Assembly (NCBI GenBank): GCA_003132025.1 | Contig: PKWJ01000031.1 | Location: forward strand, 9,688-64,874 | DNA length: 55,187 nt | Direction: 5' to 3' | Origin: Gammaproteobacteria bacterium | GTDB taxonomy: Bacteria > Pseudomonadota > Gammaproteobacteria > Steroidobacterales > Steroidobacteraceae | Part shown: positions 44,047 to 54,934 of the stretch, piece by piece | Layout of the letters: every line of letters begins with the position of its first letter | Numbering within the stretch: position 1 is the first letter of the stretch | Position numbers and translations under genes: made by a program | Notes under the pieces: model-generated | What the model was told of the DNA's origin: nothing | The model's database searches: none | Seen by the model: only the letters and a program-made list of their open reading frames with translations

Positions 44047-44233
44047 ACAAGTGCCTGCAGGTCGCCAAAAAACCAATCTCTGAACAAGCGTTCAATGGTT
44101 TTGCAGCATGCGGTCAGTTCGATACGAGTTCAGTTGTCGGATGTAGCTTACTGTTTTAGAACAATAACAAATTTCAGATCGTGTATTTCTTGCATCGCTG
44201 GATACCTTCGTAGATCATAGCCGCGTCGGGGGG

Positions 44234-44246
44234 TCAATAATATTGA
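44234..44246. promoter_or_regulatory. 13-base palindrome upstream of GlxA/CdhR-like regulator
   Basis: TCAATA-A-TATTGA is a perfect inverted repeat 11 bases before the regulator's ATG (44258). GTCAATAATAT here also occurs, on the other strand, in the 31206-31217 element. Likely an operator close to the translation start. Confidence 0.45.
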
Positions 44247-44257
44247 GCGGCTATTCA

Positions 44258-45310
44258 ATGCCCCAACCGGCGGCGAATCACAAACCAGATCCCGCGCACC
44301 GTGGCGCACGCACGCCGCTGCGCGTCGGCGTGATCCTCGCGGATCATTTCACGCTGTCCGCTTTTGCGGTCTTCATCGATCACCTGCGGCTGGCCGCCGA
44401 CGAGGGCGATCGCAGCCGCCCGATGCACGTTCAATGGTGGGTCATGGCCAGGCAGCGCGAGCCGGTGCTCGCCAGCTGCGGCGTCATGATCGAGCCTACC
44501 AACGAGTTTCTGGCGCCCGCTGCGCTGGATTACCTGGTAGTGATCGGCGGTGTACTGCATGCCGGCCCGCAAATCGATGAGGCGACGGCGCGCTACCTGC
44601 GCGAAGTCGCCGCGGCCGGTGTGCCTCTGATCGGCGTGTGCACCGGCAGCTTTATCCTGTGCCGGGCGGGCTTGATGAAGGGCCGTCGTACCTGCGTCAG
44701 CTGGTATCACTATCAGGATTTCCTGCAGGCTTTTCCGGACCACGAGGTGGTCGCCGACCGGCTGTTCCTTGCCGACGGTCCACGCATTACCTGCGCCGGG
44801 GGTGCCGGCGCGGCGGCCCTCGCCACGCATCTGATCGAACTGCACCTCGGCCGGGCGGTGGCGCAGAAAGCCAGTCAGGTGCTGCTGTTCGACCGGCCGC
44901 GCTCCGGCAGCGAAACGCAGCCACACCCGCCGTTGCCCGAGACGGTGCGCGAGCCGCGCGTGCGGCGTGCCCTGCTGCTGATGGAGCAGAATCTGGCACG
45001 CCCGGTGGCCATCGCAACCATCGCCCGGGAACTCGGGGTATCGGTACGGCAACTCGAGCGCCTGTGCCGCGAGCAGGTGGGCGCGGCTCCGGCATCGCTT
45101 TACCGTCAGCTACGCATGCGCTATGCGCACTGGCTGATCGACAACACTGACCGTTCGGTCACCGAGATTGCCATCGAAGCCGGATTTGCCGATTGCGCCC
45201 ATTTCTCGCGCCAGTTTAAGGACGCATATGGCCTGTCGCCCTCCACGCGTCGCCTGCAGCCGGCGCGCTCGCTGCTGGGCGAAGCCGCCGGCGCGCGCGT
45301 GTACGATTGA
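44258..45310 (+). CDS. GlxA-family regulator (DJ-1/PfpI plus AraC), CdhR-like
   Basis: 350 residues. N-terminal glutamine-amidotransferase-like domain (LIGVCTGSFILCRAG marks the nucleophile elbow) and a C-terminal AraC double helix-turn-helix (IATIARELGVSVRQLERL; TEIAIEAGFADCAHFSRQF). CdhR, GbdR and related activators of carnitine and glycine betaine genes in Pseudomonas have this architecture. It stands between the NCS1 permease and a TonB receptor; likely inducer carnitine or betaine. The ATG at 44258 is preferred to TTG 44243. Confidence 0.88.
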   Translation: MPQPAANHKPDPAHRGARTPLRVGVILADHFTLSAFAVFIDHLRLAADEGDRSRPMHVQWWVMARQREPVLASCGVMIEPTNEFLAPAALDYLVVIGGVLHAGPQIDEATARYLREVAAAGVPLIGVCTGSFILCRAGLMKGRRTCVSWYHYQDFLQAFPDHEVVADRLFLADGPRITCAGGAGAAALATHLIELHLGRAVAQKASQVLLFDRPRSGSETQPHPPLPETVREPRVRRALLLMEQNLARPVAIATIARELGVSVRQLERLCREQVGAAPASLYRQLRMRYAHWLIDNTDRSVTEIAIEAGFADCAHFSRQFKDAYGLSPSTRRLQPARSLLGEAAGARVYD

Positions 45311-45368
45311 GCGCGCCGCGGCCGTCGGCACCGGCCTGATGCACGTCAAGTTCCAAGGGGATCAAGCA

Positions 45369-48053
45369 ATGAACTCGAAGATCTCATATGCGGTAGCGGT
45401 CATCCTCAGCGGAGCCTCATTGGGCGCCTCGTGGAACGCCAGCGCTGACGAGCCGGCAGCCGACACCACCGCGGCTGGCACCGACATGCTCGCCGAGATC
45501 ACCGTCACCGCGCAGCGCCGCACGCAAAACATGCAGGACGTGCCGATCTCGATGCAGGCGCTGACCGAACAGACGCTGCAGCAGCTGAATATCACGACCT
45601 TTGATGACTACATCAAGGACCTGCCGAACGTCACGGCGGCGAGCAACGGGCCGGGACAGAATGAAGTCTTCATGCGCGGCCTGAGCGCCGGGTCGCAGGC
45701 CAGCCAGGGCAGCGCTTCGACCGGCTTGTGGCCGAACGTTGCCATCTACCTGGACAACCAGTCCGCGCAATTGCCCAATCGCAACCTCGACATCTACGCC
45801 GCCGACCTGAATCGCATCGAGGTGCTGGAGGGGCCGCAGGGAACGCTGTTCGGCGCTGGCGCCGAGGCCGGCGTGATCCGCTACATTACCAACGAACCGA
45901 AGCTCGACGTCACCGAGGGCAGCGTCAAGGGCGGCTACGGCTGGACCGCACACGGCGATCAGAATGCCGACGTGACGGCCGTGATCAACCTGCCACTGAT
46001 CGAGAACACCATGGCAGTGCGCGCGGTGATCTACGACGATCATCGCGGCGGCTACATCGACAACGTGCCGGCCACCTTCACGCGCAGCGCCACCGACATC
46101 GGCATCCACTACGCCAATTATCCGACCGGTTGCGGCGTCAACAGCGTGCCGGCAGGACCGCCGTGTGAGGTACCGCCCGGTAGCCCCAGCCTCAGCAATG
46201 GCGCCGTAGTCGGCAATGCCATCAATCCCGTTGACTACCAGGGCATGCGGGTAGAGGCGCTGTACAAGATCAACGATGACTGGAACGTGCTGATCACGCA
46301 GTCGTTCCAGGACATGGACTCGTCGGGCGTGTTCTACCAGCAGCCCAATGCTTCAGATGGCACGCCGCTACAGCCGCTCCAGGTCACGCTGTTCAACCCC
46401 TCGCACGATGACGATAGATTCGAGAGCACCGCCTGGACAGTGAATGGAAAGTTCTGGGACCTCAAGGCGGTCTATACCGGCGGCTACCTGGTGCGCAAAG
46501 TTGAGCAGACCGGCGACTACACCAACTATGCACGCGGCGTGTATGCCGATTACTACCAGTGCTACGGTCCGGGGACGGGCTATGACACGGCGCTGAAGTC
46601 AACCTGCTTCTCGCCCAGCGCCACCTGGCGTTCGGTCGAACGCAACACCCACCAGCAGCACGAGTTTCGGGTCAGCACGCCCGATGAGTGGCGTCTGCGC
46701 GCGATCGTCGGCGCGTTTTACGAGAACAACACGCTCTTCGACCAGACCGACTGGATGTACAAGACCATTCCCGCGTGTACCTCGAATGCCCCGGCCGGAT
46801 CTCCGGGCAATAGCGGCTGCCTGTCGGACACCGGCACCTTCCCCGGCACCACCGTAGTAAATCCCGGCGTGCAGAGCGACAACAGCTCGTTCTACCAGGA
46901 CACGGTGCGCCAGACCCGGCAGACGGCATTCTTCGCATCGGTCGACTTCGATCTGATTCCGAAGGTACTGACGGCGACCGTCGGTACGCGCCACTTCCTG
47001 TTCGAGAATTTTTCGGCCGGCAGCGTGCTGTCGAGTTTCTACTGCTTCGAGGCGGGCGACCCGGTCGGTGGCTGCCACAATCCGGCGGCCAGCTACAATC
47101 TGAACGCGGCTAATCTGCGCAACTCCGAGTCCGGCACCAAGAGCCGCGGCAACCTGACCTGGCACATCACACCCGATGTCATGGTGTACTACACGTTCTC
47201 GCAGGGCTTTCGACCGGGCGGCTTCAACCAGAACGGTAATTCCCAGCATGCCTACGGTACCGATGGGGTGTTGCAGTACGCGATTCCCGTGTCGTACGCA
47301 TCCGATCGGTTGACCAACAATGAAATCGGCTGGAAAACGGAATTCTTCAATCATCGCCTGCAATGGAACGGCGCCATCTACCAGGAAAACTGGGACAACG
47401 TCCAGATCTCATTCTTCGACCCAACGGTGGTGGGCAACATTTTTTACGACACCAACGGCCAGAACTTCCTGGTCAAGGGTATCGAGACCTCGATCGTGGC
47501 CCGGGTCACCAATGGCCTGACACTGCACGGTGCGGCTTCGTGGAACACCAGCAGGCAGACCAACTCCCCGGCGCTGATCGACAACATCCCCGGCAGCAAT
47601 AACTTCGGCAAGCCGATCACCCAGGCGTGCGGCGCCACTGGCACCGGTTGCACGCCGATCGTCAATCCGTTCGGCCCGATCGGTGCCCCGAGCGCCGACG
47701 CACCGCCGATCCAGTTCAGCCTGCGCGCGCGCTACGATTGGACTGTTGCCGGCTACGCGCCTTTCGCGCAGTTCGGCGCCACGCATCAGGGCATTTCCTA
47801 CACGCAGGCGGGCTCGAATCCGACCATCGCGCAATCCGGCCTCAGCACCTCCAGGCTGCGGTTCGTGAATCCCGCGTACTCCACCTACGATGCGTCGGCG
47901 GGCGTTGCCAAAGATGCCTGGACGCTGACCGTGTATGGCGAGAACCTCGCCAACTCCAACGCCAGCACCTTCATCAGCACCGATCAATTCATCGTCGCAC
48001 AGACGCCACTGCGGCCACGCGTCATTGGCGCGTCGCTCGCGTACAAATTCTAG
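45369..48053 (+). CDS. TonB-dependent outer-membrane receptor
   Basis: 894 residues. Signal peptide (MNSKISYAVAVILSGASLG, then cleavage near WNASA), TonB-box-like EITVTAQRRTQNMQDVPISM, plug signature VEVLEGPQGTLFGAGAEAG, barrel ending VIGASLAYKF with terminal Phe. AAGGGG precedes the ATG at 45369. Second receptor in the island; ligand unknown. The stop overlaps that of the convergent betA by 4 bases. Confidence 0.92.
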   Translation: MNSKISYAVAVILSGASLGASWNASADEPAADTTAAGTDMLAEITVTAQRRTQNMQDVPISMQALTEQTLQQLNITTFDDYIKDLPNVTAASNGPGQNEVFMRGLSAGSQASQGSASTGLWPNVAIYLDNQSAQLPNRNLDIYAADLNRIEVLEGPQGTLFGAGAEAGVIRYITNEPKLDVTEGSVKGGYGWTAHGDQNADVTAVINLPLIENTMAVRAVIYDDHRGGYIDNVPATFTRSATDIGIHYANYPTGCGVNSVPAGPPCEVPPGSPSLSNGAVVGNAINPVDYQGMRVEALYKINDDWNVLITQSFQDMDSSGVFYQQPNASDGTPLQPLQVTLFNPSHDDDRFESTAWTVNGKFWDLKAVYTGGYLVRKVEQTGDYTNYARGVYADYYQCYGPGTGYDTALKSTCFSPSATWRSVERNTHQQHEFRVSTPDEWRLRAIVGAFYENNTLFDQTDWMYKTIPACTSNAPAGSPGNSGCLSDTGTFPGTTVVNPGVQSDNSSFYQDTVRQTRQTAFFASVDFDLIPKVLTATVGTRHFLFENFSAGSVLSSFYCFEAGDPVGGCHNPAASYNLNAANLRNSESGTKSRGNLTWHITPDVMVYYTFSQGFRPGGFNQNGNSQHAYGTDGVLQYAIPVSYASDRLTNNEIGWKTEFFNHRLQWNGAIYQENWDNVQISFFDPTVVGNIFYDTNGQNFLVKGIETSIVARVTNGLTLHGAASWNTSRQTNSPALIDNIPGSNNFGKPITQACGATGTGCTPIVNPFGPIGAPSADAPPIQFSLRARYDWTVAGYAPFAQFGATHQGISYTQAGSNPTIAQSGLSTSRLRFVNPAYSTYDASAGVAKDAWTLTVYGENLANSNASTFISTDQFIVAQTPLRPRVIGASLAYKF

Positions 48054-49708
48054 CGCTGCGCGGTGTGCCAGCCGGGCGCAACGTAGAGCGGCACATCAGC
48101 TGCCGGCAGCAGCGGCTTGCCGAGGATGTGGTCGGCGGCCTTCTCCGCCAGCATGATGGTCGGCGCATTCAGATTGCCGTTGGTGATCGTCGGCATGATC
48201 GACGAGTCCACCACGCGCAGCGCCTCGACGCCGATGACGCGGGTTTGTGGATCCACCACCGCCATCGGATCATCGACCGCCCCCATGCGACACGAGCACG
48301 ACGGATGATAGGCGCTCTCCACGCGCTGGCGGATGAAGTCGTCGATCTGCGCGTCGGTTTGCACTGCCGCGCCCGGCTGAATCTCCCGTCCCCGATAGGG
48401 GGCGAATGCACTCTGCGCGAAGATCTCGCGCGTCAGGCGTACGCAGGCGCGCATCTGCACCCAGTCGGCCGGCTCCGACATGTAGTTAAAGAAAACCTTG
48501 GGTTTATCGAACGCATTGGCGGACGCCAGGCGCACCCAGCCGCGGCTGCCAGAGCGCATCGGCCCCACGTGCGCCTGGTAGCCGTGCTCGCGCGCCAGCG
48601 ATAGGCCGTCGTAGCTGACCGCCATCGGCAGGAAGTGATACTGGATGTCTGGATAGCGCTCGCCGGCGCGGCTGCGGATGAAGCCGCCGGTTTCGAAATG
48701 ATTGGTCGCGCCCAGTCCGTCCTTGCGCAGCATCCAGCGCAGGCCGATCAGTGCCTTGCGGTACGGCGTCATCTGCGAATAAAGCGTGATCGGCTGCGTG
48801 CAGGCGACCTGAAAGTAGAATTCCAGGTGGTCCTGCAGGTTCTCCCCCACGCCGGGCAACTCCTGCACCACGCCGATGCCGTGGCCGGACAGTTCCGGCC
48901 CCGGTCCGATGCCCGACAATTTGAGCAGCTGTGGCGAGTTCAACGGGCCGCCACTGACAATCACCTCGCGCCGGGCCTGCGCCACATGATCGGCGCCGGC
49001 GCGGCGGTAGCGCACACCGGTGGCGCGCCGGCCATCGAACACGATGCGCGTGGCCAGCGCCCGGGTGCGCACCGCGAGATTGTCGCGGCTCATCGCCGGC
49101 CGCAGGTAGGCGTTGGCGGCGCTGCAGCGGCGCCCGCCGCCCACCGTCATGTCCAGGCGTCCGAATCCTTCCTGCTGATAGCCATTGATGTCGTCGGTCA
49201 GCGGATAGCCCGCCTGGCGTGCGGCGGAAAGCCACGCCTGGTGCAGCGGATTGGTCAGCAGCCCATAGCGCGTGTGCAGCTTGCCGACCGCACCACGATA
49301 CTCATCGCCGCCATCCGCACGCCGCTCCGAGCGCCGGAAGTACGGCAGCAGTTGCCGATAGCCCCATCCGGAGGCCCCCTGGGATTCCCAATGCTCGTAG
49401 TCGAGCGCATTGCCGCGCACGTACACCAGTCCATTGATCGACGATGAGCCGCCGAGCACCTTGCCGCGCGGCGTGTGCATGCGCCGCCCACCCAGATGCG
49501 GCTCGGCTTCGGTCTGATAGCGCCAGTCGTATTTCGGCATGTTCATCGGCATCGACAGCGCCGACGGCATCTGTATGAAGATCGAGCGATCCGAGCCGCC
49601 ATACTCAAGCAGCAGTACCTTGTGCCGGCCGTCTTCGCTCAGGCGATCGGCCAGCACGCAGCCGGCCGATCCGGCGCCCACGATCACGTAGTCGAACGTC
49701 TCATCCAC
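48050..49708 (-). CDS. betA: Choline dehydrogenase (GMC oxidoreductase)
   Basis: 552-residue FAD enzyme. N-terminal YVIVGAGSAGCVLADRLSED, GMC signatures GKVLGGSSSINGLVYVRG and SGGPLNSPQLLKLSGIG, and C-terminal active site around SYHPSCSCRMG-like AYHPSCSCRMG, with its conserved His. It oxidises choline to betaine aldehyde at the membrane. It starts 15 bases behind the BetI-BetB fusion, reproducing the betIBA gene order. Confidence 0.92.
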   Translation of the reverse strand: MDETFDYVIVGAGSAGCVLADRLSEDGRHKVLLLEYGGSDRSIFIQMPSALSMPMNMPKYDWRYQTEAEPHLGGRRMHTPRGKVLGGSSSINGLVYVRGNALDYEHWESQGASGWGYRQLLPYFRRSERRADGGDEYRGAVGKLHTRYGLLTNPLHQAWLSAARQAGYPLTDDINGYQQEGFGRLDMTVGGGRRCSAANAYLRPAMSRDNLAVRTRALATRIVFDGRRATGVRYRRAGADHVAQARREVIVSGGPLNSPQLLKLSGIGPGPELSGHGIGVVQELPGVGENLQDHLEFYFQVACTQPITLYSQMTPYRKALIGLRWMLRKDGLGATNHFETGGFIRSRAGERYPDIQYHFLPMAVSYDGLSLAREHGYQAHVGPMRSGSRGWVRLASANAFDKPKVFFNYMSEPADWVQMRACVRLTREIFAQSAFAPYRGREIQPGAAVQTDAQIDDFIRQRVESAYHPSCSCRMGAVDDPMAVVDPQTRVIGVEALRVVDSSIMPTITNGNLNAPTIMLAEKAADHILGKPLLPAADVPLYVAPGWHTAQR

Positions 49709-49723
49709 TTCCGGCAGCCCCGC

Positions 49724-51805
49724 TCAGTACGGCGCGTCTACATCGCCCATGGCGACATAGACGCTCTTGAGCTGCGAGTAGTGCTCGATCGCGGCACGGC
49801 CGTTCTCGCGACCGAGCCCGGACAGCTTGGTGCCGCCAAACGGCAGCTCGATCGGCGTTACGTTGTAATGGTTGATCCAGCAGGTACCGGCCTGCAGCTG
49901 CGCGATCACACGATGCGCCCGCGTGAGATCGTTGGTAAACACGCCCGCGGCAAGGCCAAACTCGGTGGCGTTGGCGCGCGCGATCACCTCGTCCTCGTCG
50001 CTGAACTCCAGCACCGTCATCACCGGTCCGAAGATCTCTTCGCGCGCGATCGCCATGTCGTCGTGGCAACCGTCAAACACCGTGGGCGCCACGAAAAAGC
50101 CGTTGGCCAGGTCGCCGGTGGTCACGCGATGACCGCCAACCAGCACCTGCGCACCTTCGGCGCGGCCGCGCGCAATGTAGCCGAGCACCTTCTCCATATG
50201 AGCTTCCGAGATGAGCGCGCCCACCTGTGTGCTCGGGTCCATCGGGTCACCGACCCGCATCGCGGTGGTGCGCAGCTTGAGGCGTTCCAGGAACGCAGCC
50301 CGGATACGGCGATGAACGAACACCCGGGTGCCGTTGGAACACACCTCGCCGGCGGAGTAGAAATTCGCCAGCAGCGCACCGGCCACTGCGTTGTCCAGTT
50401 TGGCGTCGTCGAACACGATCAGCGGCGATTTGCCGCCCAGTTCCAGTGTCACATGCTTGAGCGACGCGGCCGCATCGGCCATGACCGCTTTGCCGGTGCC
50501 GACCTCCCCGGTGAGCGACACCTTGCGGATGCGCGCATGGCGGGTCAGCAGCCGCCCGGTGTCGGCATAACCCTGCACCACCTGGAAGACGCCCTCCGGC
50601 AGGCCAGCCTGCGCGAACACCGCACTCAATTCAATCGCGGACAACGGCGTCAGTTCCGCCGGCTTGAACAGCATCGCGTTGCCGCAGGCCAGCGCCGGCG
50701 CCGCCTTCCAGCAGGCGATCTGCAGCGGGTAGTTCCAGGCGCCGATGCCGGCGACGACGCCGAGCGGCTCGCGCCGGGTATAGCCGAAGGCCTGCGGCCC
50801 CAGGTCCATATGCTCGCCCGCGAGACTTGCAGCCAGGCCGGCGAAATATTCCAGGCAATCGGCGCCGGAGGCGACATCGACCGCGATCGTCTCCTGGATC
50901 GGCTTGCCGGTGTCGCGCGTCTCGAGTTCGGCCAGCTCGCGGTTGCGGGCGCGCAGGATGTCGGCCGCCCGGCGCAGCACGCGGGCGCGCACCGCGCCGC
51001 TCATGGCGGCCCAGCGCCGTTGCGCCTCCTCGGCCCTGCCCACAGCCGCGTCGATCTCGCGCGGCCCGTCCACGCGAACTTCAGCCAGCACCGCGCCGGT
51101 GGCCGGGTTGATGCTGGTGATGCTGGCGGGGTAGTCGCGTGCGCGATCGCTCACCGTCGCATCCGAGGCCGACTCGATCGCGGGCGGCGCCGACTCCCTG
51201 AGCCGACCGTCGACGAAGGCCGTCAGCAGTGCCCGGGCGCTCTCGCTGTCGGCTTCGCGCCAGTTCGACAGTGCGGCACGCAGCCACACGCCGTCGATCA
51301 TCGCCGCTATCATGGCCGCGAGGCTGCGGGCTTCGCGCGCGGGCAGCAGCCGTTTCAGCGCGTGGCAGAGATTGGACAGGGTGCGACTCTGATAGGCTTT
51401 CTGTACACGTTTCAGGCTGTCGGCATGCAGCACCTGGCCCCAGAAAGCGAGCCACGCGGTTCCGGTACGCCGGTCGAATTCCTCCGGCGCCAGATTCGCG
51501 TCGATGACCGCCTGGATGCGGCCGCGGGGCGTGTACGCCAGCGAAAGACGCGCCTGCACGCGCTGCGCCACGCGTCGCGCCAGGGTGCGAAAGGTCGCGG
51601 CCAGCAGGCCGTCCTTGTCGCGAAAATAATGCGCCACCAGCCCTGGAGAGACGTCAGCACGACTGGCGATCTGCGCCAGGGTGCTGCCGACGTAACCGAC
51701 TTCGGCCAGACTGTCGATGGTGACCTCGATCAGCTGCCGCCGGCGGCTTTCTTCCAGCTCGTCCCGGGGCAACACGGCGGGCGTTGATTGTCTGTTCAAT
51801 TCCAT
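49724..51805 (-). CDS. betI-betB: BetI regulator fused to betaine-aldehyde dehydrogenase BetB
   Basis: One 693-residue frame. Residues 14-200: BetI, with helix-turn-helix [20 protein letters not shown] (43-62) and W118-x2-F-W-G. Linker about 201-228. Residues 229-693: BetB-type aldehyde dehydrogenase with [15 protein letters not shown], Lys381, catalytic Glu455 (LELGGKS) and Cys489 (GEVCSNG), all present. The first 25 or so residues of normal BetB are missing at the join. In enterics betI and betB are separate neighbouring genes, so the fusion probably arose by losing the stop between them. GGAG precedes the ATG at 51805. The enzyme is likely active and tethered to the choline-responsive repressor. 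Confidence 0.9.
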   Translation of the reverse strand: MELNRQSTPAVLPRDELEESRRRQLIEVTIDSLAEVGYVGSTLAQIASRADVSPGLVAHYFRDKDGLLAATFRTLARRVAQRVQARLSLAYTPRGRIQAVIDANLAPEEFDRRTGTAWLAFWGQVLHADSLKRVQKAYQSRTLSNLCHALKRLLPAREARSLAAMIAAMIDGVWLRAALSNWREADSESARALLTAFVDGRLRESAPPAIESASDATVSDRARDYPASITSINPATGAVLAEVRVDGPREIDAAVGRAEEAQRRWAAMSGAVRARVLRRAADILRARNRELAELETRDTGKPIQETIAVDVASGADCLEYFAGLAASLAGEHMDLGPQAFGYTRREPLGVVAGIGAWNYPLQIACWKAAPALACGNAMLFKPAELTPLSAIELSAVFAQAGLPEGVFQVVQGYADTGRLLTRHARIRKVSLTGEVGTGKAVMADAAASLKHVTLELGGKSPLIVFDDAKLDNAVAGALLANFYSAGEVCSNGTRVFVHRRIRAAFLERLKLRTTAMRVGDPMDPSTQVGALISEAHMEKVLGYIARGRAEGAQVLVGGHRVTTGDLANGFFVAPTVFDGCHDDMAIAREEIFGPVMTVLEFSDEDEVIARANATEFGLAAGVFTNDLTRAHRVIAQLQAGTCWINHYNVTPIELPFGGTKLSGLGRENGRAAIEHYSQLKSVYVAMGDVDAPY

Positions 51806-52016
51806 GCTCCGGGGAGCCACAGTGCAGGGCCGAATGTAATCCGGGCGGTCACAGCGGTCCCGGGCCGATACCCCATGATTCTTCAGGCACTTGGTGGAGC
51901 TCGGGTAGTCTTGACACGGGCCGCATTAAACCGCTATTCAAAGCGTGGCAGCGATCATCCGGTCGAGGCCCGCCGAAGGTCAAGTCCTCATTGCAACTAG
52001 ATCGAGCGGAGCGCGT

Positions 52017-53872
52017 ATGCCGGCTGCCACATCGTCCCATTCCACCGCGTCGACCGGGGCGCGTCTGCTTGGCGGGGCGATGCTGCTGCTCACGCTGCTG
52101 GCAGCGCCGAGCGCCGCCCTTACCGCCTCCCCAACCCAACTCGATGGCGACGCCTGCCGCACGGTGCGGCTGTCGGACGTCGGCTGGACCGACGTGACCG
52201 CGACCACGGCGCTGTTCAGCGTGCTGCTCGAGCGCCTGGGTTACCAGCCGCAGGTCACCGTGCTGGCAGTGCCGGTCACCTTTGCCTCGATGAAGAACAA
52301 GGACATCGACGTGTTCCTGGGCAACTGGATGCCGACCCAGGAAGGCGACAGCAGGGCCTATGTGGCTGACGGCTCGATCGACGTGCTTGGCCCCAACCTG
52401 ACCGGCGCCAAGTACACGCTCGCCGTGCCCTCCTACACCTACGATGCGGGCTTGAAGTCCTTCGCCGACATCCAGCGCTTCGCATCGCAGCTCAAGAATT
52501 CGATCTACGGTATCGAGGCCGGTAATGATGGCAACCGGCTGATCCTGTCGATGCTGAAGCAGAATCTGTTCGGCCTCGGCGAGTTCAAACTGATCGAATC
52601 CAGCGAACAGGGCATGCTGGCCGAAGTGGAACGCGCCTATCACGAGCACGCGCCGATCGTGTTCCTGGCCTGGGACCCGCACCCGATGAACATGCGCTTC
52701 GACCTGAAGTACTTGGCGGGCGGCGACAGCGTGTTCGGGCCGAACTATGGCGGCGCCTCGGTCTACACCAACACCCGCGCCGGCTATTCGCTGCAGTGCC
52801 CGAACGTCGGCCGGCTGCTGAAGAATCTGCATTTCACGCCGCGCGGCGAAAGCCAGCTGATGGCATCGATACTTGATGAGCATCAGCCGCCGGAGGTCGC
52901 GGCGGCCGCATGGCTCAAGGCCAATCCGGCGGTGGTCAGTGCCTGGCTCGATGGCGTCTACACCTTCGACGGTCGCCCGGGGCTCGACGCGCTGCGCGGC
53001 GAACGCAAAGCCGGCGGCGGATCGAGTTTCGAGCACTGGATCAGCGCCCATAAGATCCCGGTGGGCGACACCGTTGCGGTCATGATCGACTACATCAAGG
53101 CCCATGGCAGGGCGGTATTCGACGGTGTTTCGACGCTGATACGCGGCAGCGTCGACGGCCTGACCTCATTGCTGCGCATCATTCCGGCTCCGCTGCTGAT
53201 CCTGGGGGTGGCGGCACTGAGCTGGCTGCTGCGTCGCTCGCTGCCGCTGGCGGTGTTCGTCAGCCTGGCGCTGCTGTTCATCATGAACCAGGGTTACTGG
53301 CTGCCGACACTGGAGACGTTGTCGCTAGTGATCGTCGCCGCGCTGCTGTCAACCGCGATCGGTGTGCCGCTGGGAATCGCGGCGGCGCATCGACCGGGCT
53401 TCTACGCCGCGCTGCGCCCGGTGCTCGATCTGATGCAAACCCTGCCGACCTTTGTCTATCTGATTCCAACCCTGGTGCTGTTCGGCTTAGGGGTCGTTCC
53501 CGGCCTGATTTCCACGGTGATCTTCGCGCTGCCGGCGCCGATCCGCCTGACGCAACTTGGCATCAGCTCGGTCCCCGAGTCGTTGCTGGAAGCGGGCCAG
53601 GCGTTCGGGGCCACGCGCCTGCAGATGCTGTGGAAAATCGAGCTGCCGAGCGCGGCGCCGACCATCGTCGCCGGCATCACCCAGTGCATCATGCTCAGCC
53701 TGTCGATGGTGGTGATTGCGGCACTGGTGGGAGCCGGTGGCCTGGGTGTGCCGGTGGTGCGCGCGCTCAACACGGTGCAGGTCGGCATGGGGTTCGAAGC
53801 CGGATTCGTGATCGTGCTGCTGGCGATCATTCTCGATCGTATCAGCCGCCCGGCGGCCAAGGCGGACAAGTC

Positions 53873-53876
<4 letters not shown>
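52017..53876 (+). CDS. choX-choW: Choline ABC transporter: binding protein-permease fusion
   Basis: 619 residues joining a periplasmic choline/betaine-binding protein (about 1-330; signal-like LLGGAMLLLTLLAAPSAAL, then VRLSDVGWTDVTATTALF and FLGNWMPTQEG) to an OpuAB/ProW-type permease (about 370-615; EAGQAFGATRLQMLWKIELP is the EAA loop). Trp/Tyr-rich patches such as WDPHPMN suit a cation-binding cage. Binding protein-permease fusions exist in betaine importers, though in OpuA the order is reversed. GCGGAGCG precedes the ATG at 52017; divergent from the BetI-BetB gene. Confidence 0.9.
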
Positions 53877-54757
<881 letters not shown>

Positions 54758-54934
54758 CCCACCGGCCGCGGCACGGCCGTTGCATCGCGGCTGCCCGCGG
54801 TGCCTCCGGCGCACAGTTTCCGTGTCGCATTTGTTCAATCCGGTCGGCGCTCGTATGCTCGTGCCGGCGACCGGCCAACGGCATCATGCCGCTGCCCGTC
54901 CCGCCGCCTAAGCTGCACCGCTGCAGGAATGACA

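Noticed and set aside
4350-44160. Shared 12-base CTTACTGTTTTA near 4350 and 44150 as possible attachment sites
   Set aside because: A single 12-base match is expected by chance in 55 kb, no integrase is present and flanks do not match.
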